The notes under the pieces: model-generated | What the model was told of the DNA's origin: nothing | Database searches by the model: none | What the model saw: the letters and a program-made list of their open reading frames with translations, nothing else | In this document: positions 17,216 through 26,391 of the stretch, piece after piece | Layout: each line of letters begins with the position of its first letter | Position numbering within the stretch: the first letter of the stretch is position 1 | Program-made: the position numbers and the translations under genes | Assembly (NCBI GenBank): GCA_965278995.1 | Contig: OZ257136.1 | Coordinates: 4,030,001-4,094,000 of the forward strand | DNA: 64,000 bases | Source: JADJYF01 sp965278995 | GTDB lineage: Bacteria; Pseudomonadota; Gammaproteobacteria; Ga0077536 | Reading direction: 5' to 3'

Positions 17216-18993
17216 GAGGGTGTAGAAAAACTCGCTGGATGCGAGTCATCGCAGGGAACTCAGGCGTACCGCGACGATCTGTGTGATATCGATCGGACAA
17301 CACACAGGAGATGGGGTGATGGCGCGGTACTACGACGTCGACGCAGATCTGCGGTTCGTCGCCCTCGACCTCGCCGAGCAGTTGCGGCCCGGGACATTTG
17401 AGCATGCGCTGAGTCACCTTATCGACCACGAACTCGACCTCTCGCATTTCGATGCTCGTTATCGTAACGACGAGACCGGTGCGCCGGCCTATCCGCCCAC
17501 CATGCTGTTGAAGGTCGTCCTGTTCGGTTACTCGCAGGGACTCCTCGGCAGCCGACCTATCGCGCGTGCCTGTGTCCGCGACGCGACCTTCATTGCGCTG
17601 AGCGGCGACAGCCAACCGCACTTCACCACCATCGCGCATTTCGTCAGCACCCTCGGCGATGACATCGCCACCGTGTTCGGCGCCGTGCTCGCCATCTGCC
17701 AGCGGCAGGGTCTCATCGGCAGCGAATTATTCGCCATCGATGGCGTGAAACTACCGAGTAACGCATCCAAGCACAAGAGTGGTACGCGGGCGGACTTCGA
17801 GCACCAGGCAAGCAAACTCGAAACGACTGCGAAAGCGTTGCTGCTCCGCCATCAGACGGTCGACGGCGAGTGCGTCGAGACCGACGATATCCAGCGCACG
17901 GCACGCCAGCTCGAACAGCTTCAGCGCGACGCCGGCGAACTACGCGAGTGGCTGGCCGCCAATCCTGAGGACCGCCGTGGCGCCAGCGGCAATGTCGTCA
18001 AGAGTAATCGGACTGATAATGAAAGCGCGAAGATGGGCACCGAGAAGGGTGTCATCCAGGGTTACACCGGGGTCGCTGCAGTCGATGCTAAACACCAAAT
18101 CATTGTGGCTGCCGAGGCCTACGGCACGGGTTCAGAGCAATCGCTTCTGATCCCGATGGTCGAGGCGACCGCGCCTTATCGCCATGACCAGACCCTCATC
18201 ACGGCCGACGCCGGCTATTACAGCAAAGACAGCTTGGTCGCACTCGAGGCCATGAACGTCAACGCCCTGATTGCCGACAACCAGATGCGCAAGCGCGACG
18301 AGCGCTTCGAAGGGCAGGCCCGACATCAGACCAAACCCGACCCGCTTTACGATAAGTCCGGCGAGTCGAAGAAGCCACCCTGCTACACGCCGTCCGACTT
18401 CGCGCATGACCCGGTAGCCGGCACCTGCATGTGCCCGGCGGGGAAATCACTTTACCGACATGGGTCGAACTGTCGCATCAATGGTCGAGAAGCCGTTCGC
18501 TTCCAAGGGGCAAAGCGCGATTGTGTCCCGTGTACGCACCGCGACCGTTGTCTGCGCACACCCGACAGGACGCATACCCGGCAAGTCGCGTTCTTTAATG
18601 ACAAGAACCCGACACTCGCGGACCGGCTCGCCATGCGGATGCGCGAACGTATCGACAGTGACGATGGACGCAAGCAATACGGGCAGCGCTTCGCCACAGT
18701 CGAGCCGGTATTCGGCAACCTGAGACACAACAAACGACTCAATCGATTCACGCTACGCAGCAAGCGCAAGGTTAACGGGCAATGGTTGCTGTTCAGTCTC
18801 GTGCAGAACATCGAGAAGCTGGCGCACTTGGTATACGTACATTAGCGGGAACGAGCGAGTCCATGCGCATGAACCGCTGTTAATCACCGATCGCACGAAA
18901 CGCATACAAAGTTATGGCGACACCTGCCCGAGCACGACCTGCAGATCGGCGGACCGATACCCACGCCATGAAATAGGGTTTTTCTACACCCTC
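17216..18993 (+). mobile_element. IS1182-type element in attC, copy 2
   Basis: 1778 bp, same site and orientation as copies 1 and 3. Flanking AAC at 17213-17215 and 18994-18996. Right terminal repeat carries ACCC where copy 1 has ACTC. Confidence 0.93.
17319..18845 (+). CDS. IS1182-family transposase, copy 2
   Basis: 508 residues, same start context as copy 1. Differs from copy 1 at a few residues (for example SGESKK for SGKPKK, LADRLAMRMRERID for LANRLAMRMRERMD) and appears identical to copy 3. Confidence 0.93.
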   Translation: MARYYDVDADLRFVALDLAEQLRPGTFEHALSHLIDHELDLSHFDARYRNDETGAPAYPPTMLLKVVLFGYSQGLLGSRPIARACVRDATFIALSGDSQPHFTTIAHFVSTLGDDIATVFGAVLAICQRQGLIGSELFAIDGVKLPSNASKHKSGTRADFEHQASKLETTAKALLLRHQTVDGECVETDDIQRTARQLEQLQRDAGELREWLAANPEDRRGASGNVVKSNRTDNESAKMGTEKGVIQGYTGVAAVDAKHQIIVAAEAYGTGSEQSLLIPMVEATAPYRHDQTLITADAGYYSKDSLVALEAMNVNALIADNQMRKRDERFEGQARHQTKPDPLYDKSGESKKPPCYTPSDFAHDPVAGTCMCPAGKSLYRHGSNCRINGREAVRFQGAKRDCVPCTHRDRCLRTPDRTHTRQVAFFNDKNPTLADRLAMRMRERIDSDDGRKQYGQRFATVEPVFGNLRHNKRLNRFTLRSKRKVNGQWLLFSLVQNIEKLAHLVYVH

Positions 18994-19084
18994 AACGCGC
19001 CGATGAGCGGCGCCGGAGCGCGCAGCGCGGAGGCGTCCGCTCGATTGGCTTGTTAGAGCGCGTTCGGCACATTTCTGTAAATTG

Positions 19085-19390
19085 CTATGACTTCGTTCGG
19101 CTTTGCCAGTAGCCGGGCTTTCTTCGATGATGTGCGAAAGCGAGAACCCGAATGAATTCGCCGCGGGTTTGATAGATGAGACTGAATGGGAACCGCGCGA
19201 AAATGTATCGTCGCGTTCCGGCGGAGAATTTCGGCCAACGGTCTGGCGTTTCGGCAACTCTCGCCACGGCCTGCTCTAATTCTTGAGTAAATGCCAAGCC
19301 AGCTCTGATATTGCGTTCCATATACCAAGAGGTCGCGTGCTCTGCCTCGGCTAATGCGGCCGGGTGGACCTCTATGTTGCTTTCAGCCAC
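19085..19390 (-). CDS. RelE/ParE-family toxin
   Basis: 101 residues from GTG 19390 (VAESNIEVHPAALAEAEH), chosen because the antitoxin stop overlaps it by 8 nt and residues further upstream belong to the antitoxin gene in another frame. Typical ParE-like features: AEHATSWYMERNIRAGLAF helix, RRYIFARFPFSLIYQ strands and AFAHHRRKPGYW near the end. These toxins target gyrase (ParE) or translating mRNA (RelE); the family alone does not tell which. Confidence 0.88.
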   Translation of the reverse strand: MAESNIEVHPAALAEAEHATSWYMERNIRAGLAFTQELEQAVARVAETPDRWPKFSAGTRRYIFARFPFSLIYQTRGEFIRVLAFAHHRRKPGYWQSRTKS

Positions 19391-19619
19391 CGGTGATTCG
19401 ATACAACCTGGCCCGTACCTCTGACCATGGAATAGCAGTGACAACACCACTTTCGAGTTCTCTAGCGCGGCGTTCTGCCTCAAGGAGCCACGCTTCTTCG
19501 ACCTCAGGATCGGGCTCCGATCCCTCCAGGCTTTCCAGCAGCAACGCAGCCAAATCAGACCGTTCTTGGGGACTAAGGTGTAGAGCTGCTTCGAATAGTT
19601 TGTCGGTCGCAGTGGCCAT
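19383..19619 (-). CDS. Addiction-module antitoxin (TIGR02574-type)
   Basis: 78 residues: helical N-terminus LFEAALHLSPQERSDLAALL, an acidic middle EGSEPDPEVEEAWLLEAERR and a C-terminal ELESGVVTAIPWSEVRARL toxin-binding part, the layout of the putative addiction module component family found upstream of RelE/ParE toxins. Begins 35 bp from the attC27 core and overlaps the toxin start. Confidence 0.88.
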   Translation of the reverse strand: MATATDKLFEAALHLSPQERSDLAALLLESLEGSEPDPEVEEAWLLEAERRARELESGVVTAIPWSEVRARLYRITGG

Positions 19620-19711
19620 GATTTCAGGTTAGCACAGGATTTTGATTTGCGCGCTCTAACGCGCCGATGAGCGGCGCCGGAGTGCGCAGCACGGAGGCGT
19701 CCGCTCCATTG

Positions 19712-20895
19712 GCTTGTATGTTCTCTCCCAAGCTCTCCAAGCGGTAAGGTGGGCCCACAACCTGTTGCACCAGGTTGTCAGTGCGGTAGCCCGATCCATT
19801 GTCGGCTCCAGCATAGCTGAGACCGTTAACCAGCGAGCGGCACCGCATTGATCCACTTTCTATCTCGAACAGTCGAATGGGCCCATGAGCCCGAATTTAG
19901 CAAGGGCGAGGTGACCTCACAATGTCCAAGCAACGAGAAACAAGTGTTAACGTCGGTGTCGATGTCGGCAAGCAGCAACTCGACGCGTTCATCCACGAAC
20001 GCGGGATTCATCTGACGGTCTCCAATGACGCCGCCGGCATACGTGCATTACTGGGGCGGCTCAGTCGCTATCGCCTGGCCAGGCTCGTGGTCGAGGCCAC
20101 CGGCCGGCGTGAATATGCGCTCGCCGTCGCCGCCGCTGAGCGCGGCTGGCCCGTCATTATCAGCCAGCCCCTCACGGTGCGCCGATATGCCGCCGCCAAG
20201 GGCATTTTGGCCAAGACCGATAAGATTGATGCGGCTGTCCTGGCTGACTACGCCGCGGTCATGCGTCCAGACGTGCGCCCGCTGGCGGTCGGGAAAATAC
20301 GGGAAATCAAAGACCTCATCGCCCGTCGACGGCAGCTCGTCGAGATGAGCACGATGGAGAAGAACCGCCTCGACGTGATGCCCAAGGCGCTGCGGGCTGA
20401 CATCCGTCGTCACATCAATCAGCTGAAGACCTCCATTGAGAAGGTAGACCAGGTCATTAACCAGCTCGTCTCCAGCGTCGACGAATGGCGTGAGAAGCGG
20501 GACCTGCTCATCTCGACCCCTGGCATCGGCCCGCAGGTCGTCAATACGCTACTGGCCGACCTCCCAGAGCTCGGTACGTTATCGAATAAGCAAATTGCGG
20601 CACTGGTCGGCCTGGCACCCTTCAACCGTGACAGTGGCAGCTTACGTGGCAGGCGGCATATCCGTGGGGGACGAGCCAGCGTTCGGACGGTGCTGTTTAT
20701 GGCGATGCTGAGCGCGGTCCAACACAACTCAGTTATCAAAGCTACTTATCAGCGAATGCTCTCGGCCGGGAAGCTCAAGAAGGTGGCGCTGGTGGCTTGC
20801 ATGCGAAAGATGATCACCATCCTCAACGCGATGCTACGAGACCACACGCCATGGAGACATAACTATGCAATTTAGGTTGACGGGGAATCACAGTC
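19712..20895 (+). mobile_element. IS110-family (IS1111-attC-like) element
   Basis: About 1184 bp. Exact ends are ambiguous by about 5 bp because GCTTG and GCTGG occur at both edges (alternative 19717-20900). The placement chosen gives the same insertion point in attC as the second IS110 element at 51.6 kb. IS1111-attC elements are known to target attC of gene cassettes. Confidence 0.85.
19922..20875 (+). CDS. IS110-family transposase (DEDD)
   Basis: 317 residues. N-terminal DEDD domain: GVDVGKQQLDAFIHE (first Asp), VVEATGRREYALA (Glu) and KTDKIDAAVLADYA (two Asp). C-terminal transposase_20 domain: LISTPGIGPQVVNTLLADLP, then AALVGLAPFNRDSG and the Ser-containing ASVRTVLFMAML. Enzymes of this type act as site-specific recombinases, and the IS1111 branch includes elements specific for attC. 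Confidence 0.93.
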   Translation: MSKQRETSVNVGVDVGKQQLDAFIHERGIHLTVSNDAAGIRALLGRLSRYRLARLVVEATGRREYALAVAAAERGWPVIISQPLTVRRYAAAKGILAKTDKIDAAVLADYAAVMRPDVRPLAVGKIREIKDLIARRRQLVEMSTMEKNRLDVMPKALRADIRRHINQLKTSIEKVDQVINQLVSSVDEWREKRDLLISTPGIGPQVVNTLLADLPELGTLSNKQIAALVGLAPFNRDSGSLRGRRHIRGGRASVRTVLFMAMLSAVQHNSVIKATYQRMLSAGKLKKVALVACMRKMITILNAMLRDHTPWRHNYAI

Positions 20896-20900
20896 GCTGG

Positions 20901-21422
20901 TTAGGCCGCACGTGCGTGTCGGTTTTGGTGCGATGCATAACCGTTTCCGTAGATGTCTCTGTAGTTGACCTCGAACTCGATTTCACAGCCAGCCTTGTAG
21001 AAGGCGGCGCGTAACATTTCGGGCGAATCCGAGGACGTAAGCGACATAATTTCTAATGTTTCGCCAGCTCCTAGCGCGTACTGCGAATCAAATACAACGT
21101 GAATGCAGTCCGCATATAGCTCTGTACAGCCCATCGCCTCAATTAGCTGGTCGTACGTTTCTGCGTCTCTCATGACTACCGAGACGCCATTTCTGCTTGC
21201 CCGAGTGGATGTGATTATCGCAGGCCCCAACCCTACGTTCTTGAGAATTATTCTCTGTGGTTCGTCTGGCATTGCAATTAATAAGATTTCTACGTGTGGG
21301 CGGACCGACAGAACATTGTGCCGTCGACTGATGACACCTTGCCAAATTGAAACTCCTAGCGCGCACAGAGCGACGACGGCAGAGGTACAAGCGATAATGT
21401 CACCTGAAGAGAACATACTCAT
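20901..21422 (-). CDS. Membrane-anchored protein, unknown
   Basis: 173 residues. One N-terminal membrane segment (IIACTSAVVALCALGVSIW) followed by a short basic loop (SRRHNVLSVRPHVEI) and a beta-rich domain with RIILKNVGLGPAII, the arrangement of many small proteins with a TM helix and an Ig-like or C2-like body. No specific family recognised. Stop is the attC27 core TAA; start lies 19 bp from attC28. Confidence 0.78.
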   Translation of the reverse strand: MSMFSSGDIIACTSAVVALCALGVSIWQGVISRRHNVLSVRPHVEILLIAMPDEPQRIILKNVGLGPAIITSTRASRNGVSVVMRDAETYDQLIEAMGCTELYADCIHVVFDSQYALGAGETLEIMSLTSSDSPEMLRAAFYKAGCEIEFEVNYRDIYGNGYASHQNRHARAA

Positions 21423-21440
21423 CGAGTGTTGTCTCGTGCG

Positions 21441-21509
21441 GCCTAACGTGCCGATGAGCGGCGCTGGAGCGCGCAGCGCGAAAGCGTCCGCTCGATTGGC
21501 TGGTTAGGT
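21441..21509 (-). other. attC28
   Basis: Class 1. Confidence 0.95.
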
Positions 21510-21531
21510 TGCGCCACAGATGCTCAAATTA

Positions 21532-21972
21532 CTACTCGGGCAGATCATAGTTCATCGTTCCCGGGTCTTCGATTTCCTGTCTGAACTTAGCGAACGTAAC
21601 TGGCGGGTTCCAAAGAGAGAACTCGATCTTTGCCACATCGCAGCTTTTCCCGGCAAGTTCGGGCTTTTCCTGCCTTTCCAGCGCTATGCAAAAGCGTAAG
21701 TAGCCGATGGCCAGTGCCCGGTGGTAATCGTGGTCCTCGAGTTCGCCGTACTTCCACGACCGATAGGCATACCCGACGAAATGCGCTTGAGCGTTACTAC
21801 TAGAATCGGGGTGGGGTCCGATATGAAATTGACGAGATAACTCTTCCATATCATTCAGTCTTTCTACTGGGTCGTAGTCAGACGAAGATGTTCCGACGCT
21901 CAACACGGCAACCCCTACGCATACCCCTCCAAGCGCAAAACCTGCGATAGCGCTGGGCCAGGAGATTCGCAC
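21532..21972 (-). CDS. Exported or anchored protein, unknown
   Basis: 146 residues. Signal-anchor IAGFALGGVCVGVAVLSVG, then a helical, aromatic-rich region (FVGYAYRSWKYGELEDHDYH, RALAIGYLRFCIALER) reminiscent of short tetratricopeptide-like helices, but no repeat is clear. Function unknown. Confidence 0.75.
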   Translation of the reverse strand: MRISWPSAIAGFALGGVCVGVAVLSVGTSSSDYDPVERLNDMEELSRQFHIGPHPDSSSNAQAHFVGYAYRSWKYGELEDHDYHRALAIGYLRFCIALERQEKPELAGKSCDVAKIEFSLWNPPVTFAKFRQEIEDPGTMNYDLPE

Positions 21973-21984
21973 GATCCTCTAGCA

Positions 21985-22053
21985 ACCTAACGTGCCGATG
22001 AGCGGCGTTGGAGCGCGTAGCGCGGAAACGTCCGCTCGATTGGCTGGTTGGGC
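21985..22053 (-). other. attC29
   Basis: Class 1; cores ACCTAAC and GTTGGGC. Confidence 0.95.
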
Positions 22054-22115
22054 GGCATGATCGGCATTTATTCAACCCCTCGCTCGTTCCCCGGTACGAT
22101 TTCGGGCAGTACGAA

Positions 22116-22526
22116 CTATAGCCGTGCAGGCAGCCTCGGCTCGACCGAATCTTGCCATAAATGGCGGCCGTACTCTGCAAATGAAACAACTAAGTCGAAG
22201 CCTTTCGGGAGTAGATCGAAGTATTGATGTCCCGGACCTTCGGCCATTACCAATGCCCACAGCATTCCATTAACGTCCTTCGCGTTGATATCTGGGCAGA
22301 TCCAATTGAATCCGTCGGTTTCGGTCTCGGTGGTACGAACAAAATAGAGCTTTGCGCCCGCGTGGGCTGAAACGAATGGTAGGGAATGTATCGGAAGAAT
22401 TGCGTCGTTCGACTCCAGAAAACCCAGGATGATAAGTCGGAGTTCGACGATTTCGCTCCGGTCACCTCCCAGAACCAGGGAGTCGCTCCAGCCGAAGTTT
22501 GGGAAGTAACCTAGGTCCATCTTCAT
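22116..22526 (-). CDS. Cytoplasmic protein, unknown (immunity-like)
   Basis: 136 residues from ATG 22526, four bases inside the attC30 core; longer readings only translate attC. Mixed alpha/beta with YFPNFGWSDSLVLGGDRSEI, LYFVRTTETETDGFNWICPD and GHQYFDLLPKGFDLVVSFAE. The size, acidity and lack of signals recall small immunity proteins, but I recognise no family. Confidence 0.72.
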   Translation of the reverse strand: MKMDLGYFPNFGWSDSLVLGGDRSEIVELRLIILGFLESNDAILPIHSLPFVSAHAGAKLYFVRTTETETDGFNWICPDINAKDVNGMLWALVMAEGPGHQYFDLLPKGFDLVVSFAEYGRHLWQDSVEPRLPARL

Positions 22527-22593
22527 GACGCCCAACGTGCCGATGAGCGGCGTTGGAGTGCGAAGCACGGAAACGTCCGCTCGATTGGCTGGT

Positions 22594-24495
22594 GTACGCC
22601 CGACATGGGCATGAACTTATGGGGTGGAAGTCCCCTGTCTGAGGATTTAACGTCGACCATGTTGACGATAGTAAAGACTAGCCGACGGCAAGGGCAACAC
22701 CGCGAGGTGTTGTCCGAAGGAAGCCCGAGTGCAAAACGACGAGCCGATGAACAAGAACCGGATACAAGGCTGAGCCGCAGGGCCGAGTGGGCACCAGACC
22801 ACGAAGGCCATGAATCCGCGCGGTACGGTAAATTCGGCGGTTGTGTCGTGACAGTTCATGTTCTTATCCGGGGAGCTCTGCTCGACGGGCGGTCGATATT
22901 TGCTAGGGGATCCGGACTGAGGTCGGAGTCGAAAGACGCCGGGTTACCACCGAGCCCTAAGGCACTGTTGGCAGCTTGCGCGGGAGTAATTTCGCGCACA
23001 AGTGAGCAGAAGTCAGCAGCGGTCGTAGTAGTGATGCGTGCAGGGACGCGCAATTTGCGAAGGACCAAAGGAGTAGGACAAGGCAGCGCCTGTCGGTACT
23101 CGATGCTTGCGTGGCCTGTGTTAAACGGGAAGTGAGTATCGGCGTATGAACAACGCGCACGCCTTGGAACGAGGCTTACTGGAAGAGATTGTCGCCCACG
23201 AGAACCTGAACCGCGCATGGCAGCGGGTGAAGGGGAACAAAGGCGCGGCCGGATGCGACGAGGTGAGTGTGCCGGACTTTCCGGTCTGGGCACGCGAGCA
23301 CTGGCCGGCGATCAAAGCCGAACTAGAGGAAGGAACGTACTTACCAAACGCGGTACGCCGAGTATGGATACCCAAAGCGAATGGCGATCGGCGCCCGCTG
23401 GGAATTCCATGCGTGGCAGATCGCGTGATCCAACAAGCGATCGCGCAGGTTATCGGTCCGATCTTCGAGGGCCAGTTCAGTGACTACAGCTACGGCTTCC
23501 GACCGGGGCGCAACGCGCATCAAGCCGTGAGGCGAGTACGCGAGTATTTCCGGCAGGGATATAAGCAGGTAGTCGATATTGATTTGGCGGCATTCTTCGA
23601 TAGCGTGGATCATGATGTGCTAATGCGGTTATTGGCGCAGCGTATTCGTGACAAGCGCGTGTTGAAGCTGATTGGACGGTATTTGCGTGCCGGTGTCATG
23701 CTGGACGGTGTGAAGCAACCGACGCCCTTGGGTGTGCCGCAAGGTGGCCCACTTTCGCCCCTGCTGGCCAATATTGTGCTGCACGAATTGGATGAGTACT
23801 TGGAACGCCAAGGTCGTCACTTCGCGCGCTACGCCGATGACTTTGTCATTTGCGTGCGCAGCACCTCGGCGGCCCAGCGAGTCAAAGCGAGGGTCGCACG
23901 GTTCCTGGAGAAACGTTTAAAGCTTCGCATCAACACCGACAAAAGCCGGGTCGTGCCCCACAAGGAATTAGAGTTCCTTGGCTTCTGCTTTAGGGGCACG
24001 AAAATCGTCTGGAGCGATACAGCATTACACCGCTTCAAGCATCGGGTGAGGCAACTCACTGGGCGCAGTTGGGGTGTCAGCATGGAGTACCGCTACCAGG
24101 AGTTACGTCGTTACGTGGTGGGCTGGCTGAATTATTTTGCGTTGTCGGAATACTACCGACCGGTCCCCGAGCTCGATGAATGGCTACGGCGACGGTTGCG
24201 TACCTGCTATTGGAAACAGTGGCGCTGGGCGCGAACCAAAATCCGTCATCTCGTCGCGCTTGGGGTGAGTCTTAAGCAAGCGATCATCGCTGGTATGAGT
24301 TCGAACGGACCCTACCGCATGTCGCGAACTAAGGTGACGCAAATGGCGATGTCCAACGCGTGGCTCAAGGAACAAGGCTTGGTCTCAATCAAAGAACAGT
24401 GGACCCGTTCTCATTACCCTACTTCAACCGCCTAGTGCGGACCCGCATGCTAGGTGGTGTGGGGAGCGCCGGGGAGAAACCGGCGCTTACCCGAT
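22594..24495 (+). mobile_element. Group II intron (group IIC-attC type)
   Basis: About 1.9 kb, inserted within the attC core between GGT and TAGG and oriented against the array, as described for group IIC-attC introns. 5' end GTACGCCCGACATGGGC (or two bases earlier, GTGTACGCCC), 5' ribozyme domains in 22594-23145, maturase ORF, then a domain V-like segment near 24434-24462 and a terminal hairpin AGCGCCGG/CCGGCGCT before the 3' end CCCGAT. Splicing would restore attC sequence. Boundaries inferred from the restored site, +/- 2 bp. Confidence 0.88.
23146..24435 (+). CDS. ltrA: Group II intron reverse transcriptase/maturase
   Basis: 429 residues. RT domains in order: RVWIPKANGDRRPLGIP (RT1-2), YGFRPGRNAHQAV, VVDIDLAAFFDSVDH (RT3, first catalytic Asp), GVPQGGPLSPLLANI (RT4), RYADDFVICV (RT5 catalytic YADD), LEFLGFCF (RT7). 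A group II maturase X domain follows (YRYQELRRYVVGWLNYFA and WLRRRLRTCYWKQW). There is no C-terminal HNH endonuclease, as usual for group IIC. It helps intron splicing and reverse transcribes it at new sites. Confidence 0.96.
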   Translation: MNNAHALERGLLEEIVAHENLNRAWQRVKGNKGAAGCDEVSVPDFPVWAREHWPAIKAELEEGTYLPNAVRRVWIPKANGDRRPLGIPCVADRVIQQAIAQVIGPIFEGQFSDYSYGFRPGRNAHQAVRRVREYFRQGYKQVVDIDLAAFFDSVDHDVLMRLLAQRIRDKRVLKLIGRYLRAGVMLDGVKQPTPLGVPQGGPLSPLLANIVLHELDEYLERQGRHFARYADDFVICVRSTSAAQRVKARVARFLEKRLKLRINTDKSRVVPHKELEFLGFCFRGTKIVWSDTALHRFKHRVRQLTGRSWGVSMEYRYQELRRYVVGWLNYFALSEYYRPVPELDEWLRRRLRTCYWKQWRWARTKIRHLVALGVSLKQAIIAGMSSNGPYRMSRTKVTQMAMSNAWLKEQGLVSIKEQWTRSHYPTSTA

Positions 24496-25262
24496 TAGGT
24501 TTCATTTTCCAACATGCCCCTCACTTCCTCAATGGAATACGGTGGTGTGCGAGAGTGAATTACGCAATGGCAGTTCGGACAAACTGGTTTCATTGTGGCA
24601 ACTGGATCGAATTCTCGTTCTTCTTGCATCTGAGATAATGGCTCTTCATGATGAACGTGAATCACCTCAACGGGCAAACCCGAGTAGCGCTGCTTCAAAC
24701 TCACTTGACATACGTAGCATGTGAACCCGTAGAACGCCAAGCACGCAGAGCGCGCGGCTTCGCTGCGCTCACGTCGCTGCATGACCACGTCGACGAGTCT
24801 ACCTTCAATATAGCGCTCCTTGATGGTCACTATATGTAAATCCTGGTCGAGTTCAATTCCCAAATCGCGGAGTAGAATGCGAAGGGCAACTTGCGGGTCC
24901 TTGAGGATTAAGTATGCGCGACCCGAATTTCCTTCAGACTTAATATAGACATCAAGGGCAGACGCACTACAGCCATATCGCTCGCAAAAGTACGGAACAA
25001 GATTACTCCTAAGTTCTTCAGGGCAAGCGTCGGTAGCGCTGCCATGCTTGGCGAAGTGATAGCCAAGGATGCCACGCCGTTGGATGACAGTACTATTTAT
25101 ATAGCCGCAATTCTGTCCATTCCGCTCAATGCGGATAGTCTTTCCCGCATGACCGGTAACGACCAGATAGAAGGAGTTTCGGTAAAGAATCGGGAGCAGG
25201 CTGCGCAGCGCCTCCGACAATGGCGCTCCAGCGTAATTGGCAGGAACATCGGGCTGCATCAT
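24495..25262 (-). CDS. HNH endonuclease (McrA-like)
   Basis: 255 residues. The C-terminal HNH domain shows the zinc-ribbon Cys pairs CYVC (182, 185) and CPNC (228, 231), His204-His205 in VIHVHHEEPLS and the closing CHCVIH with His236. The N-terminal 160 residues (RNGQNCGYINSTVI, GRAYLILKDPQVALRILL) resemble a DNA-recognition module, so a modification-dependent restriction role is plausible but unproven. The stop codon TAA comes from the attC30 core and survives the intron insertion, which abuts it. Start is 3 bp from the attC31 core. Confidence 0.88.
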   Translation of the reverse strand: MMQPDVPANYAGAPLSEALRSLLPILYRNSFYLVVTGHAGKTIRIERNGQNCGYINSTVIQRRGILGYHFAKHGSATDACPEELRSNLVPYFCERYGCSASALDVYIKSEGNSGRAYLILKDPQVALRILLRDLGIELDQDLHIVTIKERYIEGRLVDVVMQRRERSEAARSACLAFYGFTCYVCQVSLKQRYSGLPVEVIHVHHEEPLSQMQEEREFDPVATMKPVCPNCHCVIHSRTPPYSIEEVRGMLENET

Positions 25263-25265
25263 GAA

Positions 25266-25391
25266 ACCTAACGTTTGAGCTGAGCGGACCGCGGAGGCGA
25301 GGCGCCTTGGCCGCGAGGCGCATGATAGACCTCAGCGCCTCGCGGCCAAGGTGCCTTGCCGGAGAGGGTCCGCTCGAGCGAAGGGTTAGGC
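25266..25391 (-). other. attC31, long divergent site (126 bp)
   Basis: Cores ACCTAAC and GTTAGGC; outer arms GAGCGGACC and GGTCCGCTC; a large inner hairpin with GGCGCCTTGGCCGCGAGGC and its near-perfect complement 13 bp later. Different from all other sites here, so its cassette probably entered from another integron. Confidence 0.88.
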
Positions 25392-25434
25392 GTCGGCCCT
25401 TCTCCGCTGGCGCCAATTCAACTGGAATTGGAAC

Positions 25435-26304
25435 TCAGAAAAGATCATCCCAATGGCCTTCACTGATGAATCGCCTGTCCTCTAGCTGCCTAGCAAAGAG
25501 AAGTGCATCTACTCTCATGGAGCGGGCGTGACCGTCCAATCCAGGAAATAGGCTCGACGCATGTATGTTCGTTTGCCGCAGAGCACTCATCGCAAGCAGG
25601 CGCTCATCGCTGGTGAAGTTCATCACCACCTTCTTGAATGGCGGCCGCCATCGAGCGTCGCTTCTCTGGTGCACTCGTAGATTGAGTTCGAATCCCGCGC
25701 CCAGATCCCCGCCGACCAAGAATACACCTTGCTGTGCCGCTAGGCGGGCGTTCTGCCGGAACGGGACAACGGGATAGAGGGCGCGGCGCCCGGACGACAT
25801 GACGTGGGGACCGAAGACGTCGGAACTTCCAGTTCTTCGACCATCCGAGAGCGCAGCAAGGAGTTTGTCGTCCAACTCATACAAGCCGTTCTGGAGAAGA
25901 AGCACATCGATCAGCCAGACAGTTGGTTTCGCCGCAAAATCACCGTCCAGCGCGAAGTACGCTGCCACATAGGGTGATCGAGTCCAATCCAACATGCGAG
26001 TGGGCGCACCGTGGTGCTGCATGAGTGCAAGCCACTCTAGTGCGTCATCTTCTGCCGGGGGCTGCGAATCGAACAGATGAAGTCGGCGGCGAAACGCTGA
26101 CATCGTGTACTTTTCAACTGCACCCCAATGTTCTCTCTCTACCGATCGGTAGGCGCGCTCAAAGGAACTCTCTAGGCCCCAGCCCGCATCGGATTGCCCA
26201 CGAAACAGCCAGCAGGGCGAAGTGAAGTGTCCTTGCACAAGGGCCACGAACTGCGCCCAGGTAGATACATTCACTTCGTCGACGTCTATGCGATCGCGTG
26301 GCAT
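25435..26304 (-). CDS. FRG-domain protein
   Basis: 289 residues. FRG domain: WLFRGQSDAGWGLESSFER (FRG at residues 34-36), then LALMQHHGAPTRMLDWT and SPYVAAYFALDGD, the signature of this family. The fold is related to ADP-ribosyltransferase-like enzymes and the family is common in mobile and defence-associated loci, but its reaction is not established. A late ASSLFPGLDGHARSMR (FPGLDG) motif is also typical of the family's C-terminus. Sits next to the long divergent attC31. Confidence 0.9.
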   Translation of the reverse strand: MPRDRIDVDEVNVSTWAQFVALVQGHFTSPCWLFRGQSDAGWGLESSFERAYRSVEREHWGAVEKYTMSAFRRRLHLFDSQPPAEDDALEWLALMQHHGAPTRMLDWTRSPYVAAYFALDGDFAAKPTVWLIDVLLLQNGLYELDDKLLAALSDGRRTGSSDVFGPHVMSSGRRALYPVVPFRQNARLAAQQGVFLVGGDLGAGFELNLRVHQRSDARWRPPFKKVVMNFTSDERLLAMSALRQTNIHASSLFPGLDGHARSMRVDALLFARQLEDRRFISEGHWDDLF

Positions 26305-26322
26305 AGAGGTGTCCTTTCCGAC

Positions 26323-26391
26323 GCCTAACGTGCCGATGAGCGGCGTTGGAGCGCGTAGCGCGAAAACGTCCGCTCGATTGGCTGGTTAGGG
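26323..26391 (-). other. attC32
   Basis: Class 1; right core GTTAGGG matches CCCTAAC of attC33. Confidence 0.95.

Larger units (their letters stand above)
17209..19058 (-). other. attC26, split by IS1182 copy 2
   Basis: Core GTCTAAC (17209-17215) plus 18997-19058 rebuild a 69-bp class 1 site. Confidence 0.92.
19654..20906 (-). other. attC27, split by IS110 element
   Basis: Class 5 left part (19654 to about 19711-19716) and right end to 20906 total 69 bp when the element is removed. Confidence 0.88.
22530..24500 (-). other. attC30, split by group II intron
   Basis: 22530-22593 plus 24496-24500 rebuild a 69-bp class 1 site with right core GTTAGGT, matched by ACCTAAC of attC31. Confidence 0.9.

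Noticed and set aside
19717..19880. The stretch before the IS110 transposase as a separate small gene
   Set aside because: It is the left end of the IS110 element; the short frames there run into the attC and have no conserved features.
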